In this document: positions 5,610-11,014 of the stretch, in pieces
How the letters are laid out: every line of letters starts with the position of its first letter
Position numbering within the stretch: the stretch's first letter is position 1
Assembly: GCA_030592245.1 (NCBI GenBank)
Contig: JAUVJV010000031.1
Coordinates: 1 to 11,014, forward strand
Length of the DNA: 11,014 nt
Direction of reading: 5' to 3'
Source of the DNA: Candidatus Eiseniibacteriota bacterium
Lineage (GTDB): Bacteria; Arandabacterota; Arandabacteria; Arandabacterales; Arandabacteraceae
Notes under the pieces: generated by a model
Told to the model about the DNA's origin: nothing
Seen by the model: the letters and a program-made list of their open reading frames with translations, nothing else
The model's database searches: none
Translations under genes and position numbers: made by a program

Positions 5610-7802
5610 ATGATGGATAAAGCCAGTCTTGCTCTCACCGGGCTGCACTGTGCGGCCTGCGTGCAGAGGGTCGAAAAGGCCGTCGCAAGCCTGCCGGGGG
5701 TTGAGTCCGCAGCGGTTAATCTCGCCACCTCGACGGGCACCTTCGTGTACGACTCCGACACGGTCTCGCTCGATGACATCGTAGCGAAGATACAGGACGC
5801 CGGCTACTCCGTCATCGACACGCAAGAGGCCGCCAACGCGCCCGACGAGAGCCAAGCAGCAAGAAGGCGCATGGTCACGGCGTGGCTCTTCGCCATCCCG
5901 GTGATTCTTCTCATGGTTCTCGAGATGGCGGGAGTCTGGCGAAGCACCGTGGCTGACCTGATGATGGTCGTGCTATCGCTCCCGGTACTCTTCTATGCCG
6001 GCCGCGGGGTCTACGCAAGCGCCTGGAAGAGCACGCGCCACGGCGCCCCCAACATGGATGTTCTGATCGCCCTGGGTACGCTGGCGGCCCTTTCGACCGG
6101 GATCATGAAGGTCCTCGGAATGGGGATTGCATCTTACGCAGCCGTGGCAGCAATGATAATGGGCATACACCTCACCGGGCGCTACCTCGAGGCAAGGGCG
6201 CGCGGCAGAGCCTCCGAAGCTGTTCAGAAGCTCTTGAAGCTCGCGGCCAGTACGGCATGGCTCATTACCCCGGAGGGAGAAAAGGAAGTACCGGCGAGCG
6301 CCCTGAAGGTCGGTGACCTGTTTCTGGTGAAGCCGGGAGAGAAGATCGCCACCGACGGTGTGGTGGAAAAAGGCCGGAGCAGCGTGGATGAGTCGATCGC
6401 CACGGGTGAATCGTTGCCGGTTGAGAAGGGCGAGGGTGACGAGGTGATCGGGGCAACCGTGAACCAGGTGGGCACAATTACGGTGAGAGCCACCAAGGTA
6501 GGAGAAGACACCTTCCTCTCCCAGGTCGCCAGGGCAGTCCAGGAATTCCAGGGGCAGAAGGTTCCCATACAGAAACTTGCCGACAGGGTGACCGCGGTGT
6601 TCGTCCCGGTCATTCTCGGGATATCGCTCGCGACTTTCCTGATCTGGCTGTTTGTACCTGCGATGGCAAACCTGCCCTGGGTCGATGCCGGCGCCTCAAG
6701 CCTCACGCTTGCGGTGTTCGCCGCAGTCGCCGTGCTGGTGATATCATGCCCTTGCGCATTGGGACTGGCCACACCAACAGCCATCATGGTGGGGGGCGGT
6801 GTGGGCGCCGAGCTCGGCATTCTCTTCAGAAACCCCGAGGCGATCCAGGTGGCCAAGGACATCAAGGTGGTTGCACTCGATAAGACCGGGACTCTGACTG
6901 TGGGCAATCCTTCGGTAATCGAGATCTGGTGCATGGACGGTTTCGATGAAGCTCACCTCTTAAGGTTGGCGGCTGCGCTCGAGTATGCCTCAGAGCATCC
7001 GATCGCACGCGCCGTGCTGGAGAAGGCCCGGGAAGCTAAGATCGAGGCTATCGCGCCGGAGGACTTCGCCTCGGAGCCCGGCAAGGGCATATCCGCAACC
7101 GTGGATGGAAAGAAGGTGGTCCTCGGCAAGATTGAGTTCGTCAGGGCAAAAGGAATAGATGTCGGTGGTCTCGCTAAGATCGCGGAAGATCTTCAGCATC
7201 GCGGGCAGACCGTGGCGGCGGTTGCCGAGAACGGCGCGGCCGTGGGGTTGATCGGGGTTGCCGATACCTTGAGGCCGGAGTCCGTCGAGGCCCTGGCTTC
7301 ACTCAATCATATGGGACTTAGGACCCTGATGATCACCGGGGATAATGAGGTCACTGCCCGCGCCATAGCGGACATGTGCAATATAGACGAGGTGGTCTCC
7401 GACGTCCTCCCCACCGAGAAGGCCCTCAAGGTGCGCCAGATAAGAGAGCGCTACGGCAAGGTCGCCATGATCGGGGACGGCATAAACGATGCCCCCGCTC
7501 TTGCCGAAGCCGACGTGGGGATAGCGATCGGGACGGGTACGGACATAGCGATCGAGTCCGCCGATATCACGCTGGTGAGCGGCGACCTCAACGGTGCGGT
7601 AAGGGCCATCGCCCTTTCGAGGGCCATATTCTCAAAGATCAGGCAGAATCTCTTCTGGGCCTTCTTCTACAATGTGATCGCCATCCCCGTGGCAGGCCTG
7701 GGGCTTCTTCACCCCATGATCGCCGAGGCGGCCATGGCCTTGAGCTCGGTCAATGTCGTAGCCAATTCCTTGAGGCTCCGCGGCGTAAAGAAGAAGATGT
7801 AG
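5610..7802 (+). CDS. copA: copper-exporting P1B-type ATPase CopA
   Basis: Inner-membrane pump that exports Cu(I) from the cytoplasm at the cost of ATP; 730 residues, normal for a single-metal-binding-domain CopA. One N-terminal HMA domain (about 5-70) has GLHC14AAC17. Eight membrane helices are expected, the first near 88-109. The actuator has TGES (265-268), the ion-binding helix 6 has C380-P-C382, the phosphorylation motif DKTGTLT has Asp424, the nucleotide domain has SEHP (His463), and the hinge is GDGIND (622-627). Tyr687-Asn688 in helix 7 and Met709-xx-Ser712-Ser713 in helix 8 are the P1B-1 signatures that point to Cu+/Ag+ rather than Zn or Cd. Two adjacent ATGs occur (5610, 5613); ggag at 5604-5607 is better spaced for the second. 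No dedicated copper chaperone or CueR/CsoR neighbour is visible; the only adjacent regulator is the small AraC-type protein. Confidence 0.95.
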   Translation: MMDKASLALTGLHCAACVQRVEKAVASLPGVESAAVNLATSTGTFVYDSDTVSLDDIVAKIQDAGYSVIDTQEAANAPDESQAARRRMVTAWLFAIPVILLMVLEMAGVWRSTVADLMMVVLSLPVLFYAGRGVYASAWKSTRHGAPNMDVLIALGTLAALSTGIMKVLGMGIASYAAVAAMIMGIHLTGRYLEARARGRASEAVQKLLKLAASTAWLITPEGEKEVPASALKVGDLFLVKPGEKIATDGVVEKGRSSVDESIATGESLPVEKGEGDEVIGATVNQVGTITVRATKVGEDTFLSQVARAVQEFQGQKVPIQKLADRVTAVFVPVILGISLATFLIWLFVPAMANLPWVDAGASSLTLAVFAAVAVLVISCPCALGLATPTAIMVGGGVGAELGILFRNPEAIQVAKDIKVVALDKTGTLTVGNPSVIEIWCMDGFDEAHLLRLAAALEYASEHPIARAVLEKAREAKIEAIAPEDFASEPGKGISATVDGKKVVLGKIEFVRAKGIDVGGLAKIAEDLQHRGQTVAAVAENGAAVGLIGVADTLRPESVEALASLNHMGLRTLMITGDNEVTARAIADMCNIDEVVSDVLPTEKALKVRQIRERYGKVAMIGDGINDAPALAEADVGIAIGTGTDIAIESADITLVSGDLNGAVRAIALSRAIFSKIRQNLFWAFFYNVIAIPVAGLGLLHPMIAEAAMALSSVNVVANSLRLRGVKKKM

Positions 7803-7833
7803 CACTGGCTGCCAGAGATGGGCTACCAGAAGC

Positions 7834-7888
7834 GGAAAAGGGGACAGCGCCCTTTTTCATGGAGAAATAGGTGTCTGTCCCCTTTTCC
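7834..7888. repeat. long perfect inverted repeat after copA
   Basis: A perfect 14-base arm, ggaaaaggggacag (7834-7847), is mirrored by ctgtccccttttcc (7875-7888). The 27-base loop can itself pair partly (tttc/gaaa around 7854-7867 and cgcc/ggtg-like ends). It begins 31 bases after the copA stop. The arm and the 'aaataggtgtctgtcccc' right half resemble, from memory, a dispersed intergenic palindrome seen in many Desulfobacterota and related genomes, sometimes near REP-associated tyrosine transposases; that identity is not verified here. It may also terminate copA transcription, although no proper U-run follows. Confidence 0.75.
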
Positions 7889-7914
7889 ACCCTTTTCCAT
7901 TCCTCTCAAAAAGC

Positions 7915-7942
7915 TTGAAGATCGGCAGGTTTGGTATATAAT
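7915..7942 (+). promoter_or_regulatory. sigma-70-like promoter for kbl operon
   Basis: A perfect TATAAT (7937-7942) lies 16 bases after TTGAAG (7915-7920, four of six consensus bases). Transcription would start near 7949, giving a leader of about 68 bases before the kbl ATG. The leader contains no recognised riboswitch. This is the strongest promoter by eye in the window and separates kbl from copA transcriptionally. Confidence 0.6.
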
Positions 7943-8016
7943 CTTGTTTCAGGTTCTATTAGATTCCATGCTCAGGACGTCATCGGACATTCCCAACTCA
8001 TGAGGAGGTTACGGGT

Positions 8017-9207
8017 ATGCTGGCACCTAAGGTCAAGCAAGGTTTTGCGGATGCGCTCAAGGAGATCAAGGACGCCGGTCTCTTCAAGGAGGAGTGGATA
8101 ATACTCACCGCTCAGGGTGCGGACATCAAGGTCAAGCAGGGCGAGGTCATCAACTTCTGCGCCAACAACTACCTCGGCCTGGCCAACCATCCCCGCCTGG
8201 TCGAGGCCGCCAAGGAAGGCCTGGACAAGTACGGCTACGGCATGTCCTCGGTGCGTTTCATCTGCGGTACCCAGGATGTTCACAAGAAGCTGGAGGCCGA
8301 GATAAGCAAGTTCCTCGGCACCGACGACACCATTCTCTATTCCTCGTGCTTCGATGCCAACGGCGGCCTCTTCGAGACCATCCTGGACAAGGAATGCGTG
8401 ATCATAAGCGATGCCCTGAACCACGCAAGCATCATCGACGGGATAAGGCTCTGCAAGGCGGAGCGCAAGGTGTTTAAGCATGCCGACATGGCGGACCTCG
8501 AGGAGAGGCTCAAGGAGGCCAAGGATGCCAAGCGGGTGATGGTCGCGACCGACGGCGTCTTCTCGATGGACGGCGATGTGGCAAAACTGGATGAGATCTG
8601 TGCGCTGGCCGAGAAGTACGGCGCCATGGTGATGGTCGATGACTGCCACTCCAGCGGTTTCTTCGGCAAGACCGGGCGCGGCACCCCGGAATTCCGCGGC
8701 GTGCACGGTAAGATCGACGTCATAACCAGCACGCTGGGTAAGGCCTTGGGCGGAGCATCCGGCGGATTTACAAGCGGCCGCCAGGAGATCATCGACACCC
8801 TGCGCCAGAGGTCCCGTCCCTATTTGTTTTCCAACACGGTGGCGCCACCCATTGCCTATGCCGCGCTGGCAACCTTCAAGATGCTTGGCGAGACCACCGA
8901 GCTCAGGGACAAACTCGAGGAGAACACCAAGTACTTCAGGGACCAGATGACCGCCAATGGCTGGGACATCAAGCCCGGGTTCCATCCTATCGTCCCCATC
9001 ATGCTGGGCGATGCCAAGCTGGCGCAGGACATCGCAAAGGACATGCTGGACGAAGGCATCTACGTAATCGGCTTCAGCTACCCGGTCGTGCCCAAGGGTG
9101 AGGCGAGGATAAGGGTACAGGTCTCCGCGGCCCATACGAAAGCGCATCTGGATAAGGCAATCAAGGCCTTCGCCAAGATCGGCAAGAAGTACGGCGTACT
9201 CAAATAG
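8017..9207 (+). CDS. kbl: glycine C-acetyltransferase (2-amino-3-ketobutyrate CoA ligase)
   Basis: Cytoplasmic PLP enzyme of the alpha-oxoamine synthase family. It cleaves 2-amino-3-oxobutanoate with CoA to glycine and acetyl-CoA, the second step of threonine breakdown via threonine dehydrogenase. Its 396 residues match the usual length (about 398). Visible landmarks: NFCANNYLGLANHP near the N-terminus, GTQDVHKKLE, the block SSCFDANGGLFE and SDALNHASIIDGIRLCKAER that is diagnostic for Kbl over BioF/KAS relatives, FSMDGD, the PLP-binding VDDCHSSG (Asp208, His211) and the Schiff-base lysine Lys242 in TLGKALGG. A strong aggagg (8003-8008) lies eight bases before the ATG. A tdh partner is not upstream, where a promoter and repeat intervene, and none is seen in the window. 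Followed 95 bases later by a P5C dehydrogenase gene, probably the same operon. Confidence 0.95.
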   Translation: MLAPKVKQGFADALKEIKDAGLFKEEWIILTAQGADIKVKQGEVINFCANNYLGLANHPRLVEAAKEGLDKYGYGMSSVRFICGTQDVHKKLEAEISKFLGTDDTILYSSCFDANGGLFETILDKECVIISDALNHASIIDGIRLCKAERKVFKHADMADLEERLKEAKDAKRVMVATDGVFSMDGDVAKLDEICALAEKYGAMVMVDDCHSSGFFGKTGRGTPEFRGVHGKIDVITSTLGKALGGASGGFTSGRQEIIDTLRQRSRPYLFSNTVAPPIAYAALATFKMLGETTELRDKLEENTKYFRDQMTANGWDIKPGFHPIVPIMLGDAKLAQDIAKDMLDEGIYVIGFSYPVVPKGEARIRVQVSAAHTKAHLDKAIKAFAKIGKKYGVLK

Positions 9208-9223
9208 ACGAAGTGAATCAGCA

Positions 9224-9244
9224 GGACTCAGACACTACGAGTCC
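9224..9244 (+). other. hairpin between kbl and the dehydrogenase gene
   Basis: ggactc (9224-9229) pairs with gagtcc (9239-9244) around a nine-base loop. A weaker gcac/gtgc stem follows at 9256-9269. There is no U-run, so a strong intrinsic terminator is unlikely. It may act as an intercistronic RNA stability or attenuation element in the 95-base spacer. Confidence 0.35.
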
Positions 9245-9302
9245 GTTGGCAATAGGCACTAGAACGTGCGGGAGTTAAAGAGAAAGTTCTAAGGAGGGGG
9301 AG

Positions 9303-10862
9303 ATGAAGAGGTTTAAGAATGAGGCTCTGACTGATTTCTCAAAGCCCAGGAACAAAGCAGCGATGGGAAAGGCCGTCGCCAGGGTCGAACGGGAGCTGGG
9401 GCGCAGCTACTCCATCATCATCGGCGGCAAGCGCCGGAAAGCCCCGGACACCTTCAAGTCGATCAACCCGGCCGATCAATCCCAGGTGATCGGCGTCTTT
9501 CAGAGAGCCAATGCCAAGCTGGCCAATGAGGCCGTTGAGACCGCATTCAAGACATTCTCGGAATGGAAGTTTGTCTCGGCCTCGAAGCGCGCATCGTATC
9601 TTTTTCGAGTAGCCAGGATCATGCGGAAGCGGAAGTTCGAGCTGGCAGCCTGGATGGTCTTCGAGGTGGGCAAGTCTTGGGCCGAGGCCGACGGGGATGT
9701 GGCAGAGGCCATCGACTTCTGTGATTTCTATGCCCATGAAGCCCTGCGTTACGGCGGCGAGCAGCCGGTGGGGCAGATCCCGGGCGAGAAGAACGAGCTG
9801 GTCTACATACCTCTGGGCGTTGGAGTGGTGATACCGCCCTGGAATTTCCCCTTCGCCATTCTTGTGGGAATGACCTCTGCGGCCTTCGTCTCGGGCAACA
9901 CCGTGGTCTTAAAGCCGTCGAGCGATTCACCGGTCATGGGGGCCAAGTTCATGGAGATCCTCGAGGAGGCCAAGGTGCCCGCGGGCGTGGTCAACTTCCT
10001 CCCCGGTCCGGGACGTATCGCAGGCGAGGTGTTGGTAAAGCATCCTCTGACCAGGTTCATCGCCTTCACGGGCTCTATGGAAGTGGGCCTGAGGATCAAC
10101 GAGGTGGCGGCCCAGGTACAGCCCGGCCAGATCTGGATCAAGCGGGCGGTCCTGGAGATGGGCGGCAAGGACTCGATCATCGTGGACAGCGAGGCCAACC
10201 TGGATGAGGCCGTTGCCGGCGTGCTGGCAAGCGCCTATGGTTTCCAGGGCCAGAAGTGCTCGGCATGCTCGCGCGCCATCGTGGTGAAGGACGTGTATGA
10301 TGAGTTCCTGAAGGCGCTGGTGCCAAGGGTCAAGGCCATAAAGATGGGGCCCACCCAGGATCCGGACAACTACATGGGCCCGGTGATCAATGAAGGCGCC
10401 GTGAAGACCATCTTGAAGTACATCAGAAAGGGCAAGCGCGAAGGCGGCAAGTTGCTTGCCGGCGGGAGCAGGAAAGGCAGGAAGGGCTGTTTTGTCGAGC
10501 CTACCCTGATTGCGGATGTAAAGCCGATGGCAACCATATCCCAGGAAGAGATCTTCGGCCCGGTGCTGGCCGTAGTGAAGGCGCGCGACTATTACCATGC
10601 TCTCGAGATAGCCAACAACACGCGGTACGGCTTGACCGGGGCTGTTTACTCGCGCAACCAGAAGAAGATCAACCTGGCCAAGCAGCTTTTCCATGTCGGG
10701 AATCTCTACCTCAACAGGAAGTGTACGGGTGCGCTGGTCGCCGTTCATCCCTTCGGGGGATTCAACATGTCGGGAACGGATTCCAAGGCCGGTGGCAGAG
10801 ACTACCTGCTTCTCTTCCTCCAGGCGAAGTCGATCGCGGAGAAAAAGAAGCGCGGGAGGTAG
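9303..10862 (+). CDS. rocA: 1-pyrroline-5-carboxylate dehydrogenase (RocA/PruA-type aldehyde dehydrogenase)
   Basis: Cytoplasmic NAD(P)-dependent aldehyde dehydrogenase oxidising glutamate-gamma-semialdehyde (in equilibrium with P5C) to glutamate, the last step of proline and arginine catabolism. It has 519 residues, like Bacillus RocA (about 515). The whole chain follows that subfamily: an N-terminal EALTDFS start, IPLGVGVVIPPWNFPFAI with Asn181, GNTVVLKPSS, FTGSMEVGLRI, the distinctive VQPGQIWIKR before EMGGKD (general base Glu285), nucleophile Cys319 in GQKCSACSRA, QEEIFGPV, and the C-terminal HPFGGFNMSGTDSKAGGRDYL. The GQKCSACSRA and GTDSKAGG blocks are what separate P5C dehydrogenases from other ALDHs. 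A strong aaggagg (9291-9297) precedes the ATG. No proline dehydrogenase is fused or adjacent; one may be elsewhere. A small membrane protein gene begins three bases after its stop. Confidence 0.93.
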   Translation: MKRFKNEALTDFSKPRNKAAMGKAVARVERELGRSYSIIIGGKRRKAPDTFKSINPADQSQVIGVFQRANAKLANEAVETAFKTFSEWKFVSASKRASYLFRVARIMRKRKFELAAWMVFEVGKSWAEADGDVAEAIDFCDFYAHEALRYGGEQPVGQIPGEKNELVYIPLGVGVVIPPWNFPFAILVGMTSAAFVSGNTVVLKPSSDSPVMGAKFMEILEEAKVPAGVVNFLPGPGRIAGEVLVKHPLTRFIAFTGSMEVGLRINEVAAQVQPGQIWIKRAVLEMGGKDSIIVDSEANLDEAVAGVLASAYGFQGQKCSACSRAIVVKDVYDEFLKALVPRVKAIKMGPTQDPDNYMGPVINEGAVKTILKYIRKGKREGGKLLAGGSRKGRKGCFVEPTLIADVKPMATISQEEIFGPVLAVVKARDYYHALEIANNTRYGLTGAVYSRNQKKINLAKQLFHVGNLYLNRKCTGALVAVHPFGGFNMSGTDSKAGGRDYLLLFLQAKSIAEKKKRGR

Positions 10863-10865
10863 GCC

Positions 10866-11014
10866 ATGAAATCCGGATTGTGGATTCTGGCCATCGTGGT
10901 GATCGTGGCTATGGTGCTCGGGTTCTTCCTGAACAAGAAGAACGAGAACTTAAGGGCCTGGGCCGAGATCGAGGTCACGGAGGATGTTAAGGCCAGGATC
11001 GGGCTGCTCGAGAC
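10866..11014 (+). CDS. small membrane-anchored protein, 3' end outside window
   Basis: Partial gene running off the right edge; 49 complete codons are visible. It starts three bases after the dehydrogenase stop, with ggaggt (10855-10860) inside the preceding gene as RBS, so it is translationally coupled to it. The N-terminus MKSGLWILAIVVIVAMVLGFF is one transmembrane or uncleaved signal-anchor helix. A charged segment follows (NKKNENLRAWAEIEVTEDVKARIGLLE) that looks helical and may begin a coiled coil. The family is not recognisable from this much; a LemA-like protein, which starts with a similar N-terminal membrane helix, is one possibility but is unproven. Confidence 0.7.
   Translation, partial: MKSGLWILAIVVIVAMVLGFFLNKKNENLRAWAEIEVTEDVKARIGLLE

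Noticed and set aside
5156..5779. 207-codon open frame on the minus strand across the 11-bp repeats
   Set aside because: It overlaps the AraC-type gene and the start of copA antisense. Its Arg/Gly/Ala-rich middle is just the 11-bp repeat read through, and all three minus frames are open there for the same reason.
7972..9147. 391-codon minus-strand frame opposite kbl
   Set aside because: It is an antisense shadow of a confidently identified PLP enzyme gene in a GC-rich sequence; it has no domain pattern, and the plus-strand gene has a strong RBS and promoter.
9927..10748. 273-codon minus-strand frame opposite the P5C dehydrogenase gene
   Set aside because: Antisense shadow: no recognisable motif, and the plus strand encodes a full-length conserved enzyme.

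Overview
This window looks like chromosomal DNA of a GC-rich, Gram-negative (diderm) bacterium. The evidence is two lipoprotein-type signal peptides, an outer-membrane beta-barrel protein ending in an aromatic residue, and a periplasmic Spy/CpxP-type protein. No rRNA, tRNA or other taxonomic marker is present. The gene mix (TlpA/DUF1573 lipoproteins, ECF sigma factor with a zinc-finger anti-sigma, glycine C-acetyltransferase) would fit a Desulfobacterota-like or FCB/candidate-phylum lineage, but that is inference only.

Layout. (1) Positions 1-2978, plus strand: a probable three-gene operon for exported proteins. It encodes a thioredoxin-fold (TlpA-like) lipoprotein, a 477-residue outer-membrane barrel with an embedded CxxC, and a DUF1573-type lipoprotein rich in paired cysteines. 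(2) Positions 2975-4691, minus strand: a tightly overlapping operon of ECF sigma factor, membrane-anchored zinc-finger anti-sigma, and a Spy/CpxP-like periplasmic protein. It converges on operon 1 with a 4-base overlap of the coding ends. (3) Positions 4692-4945: a divergent intergenic region with several short hairpins. (4) Positions 4946-7802, plus strand: a minimal AraC-type DNA-binding protein, a 298-base spacer holding an 11-bp tandem repeat array, and a complete P1B-type copper-exporting ATPase (CopA). (5) Positions 7803-8016: a long perfect inverted repeat followed by a good sigma-70-like promoter. (6) Positions 8017 to the end, plus strand: glycine C-acetyltransferase (Kbl), a RocA/PruA-type 1-pyrroline-5-carboxylate dehydrogenase, and the first 149 bases of a small membrane-anchored protein cut by the window edge.

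How the parts may work together. The first half reads as an envelope maintenance and stress module: thiol-active exported proteins beside a sigma/anti-sigma/periplasmic-sensor cassette, with copper export next door. The cassette has the same three component types as the CnrH/CnrY/CnrX metal-responsive system, which makes a metal or envelope-damage signal a reasonable hypothesis, but nothing in the sequence proves the inducer. The last third is ordinary amino-acid catabolism: threonine/glycine interconversion, and proline or arginine to glutamate.

The items most worth a second look are the sigma/anti-sigma/Spy-like cassette, the 11-bp phased repeats before copA, the exported Cys-pair trio, and the palindromic element after copA. 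I found no CRISPR array, integrase, transposase gene, RNA gene or clear defence system.
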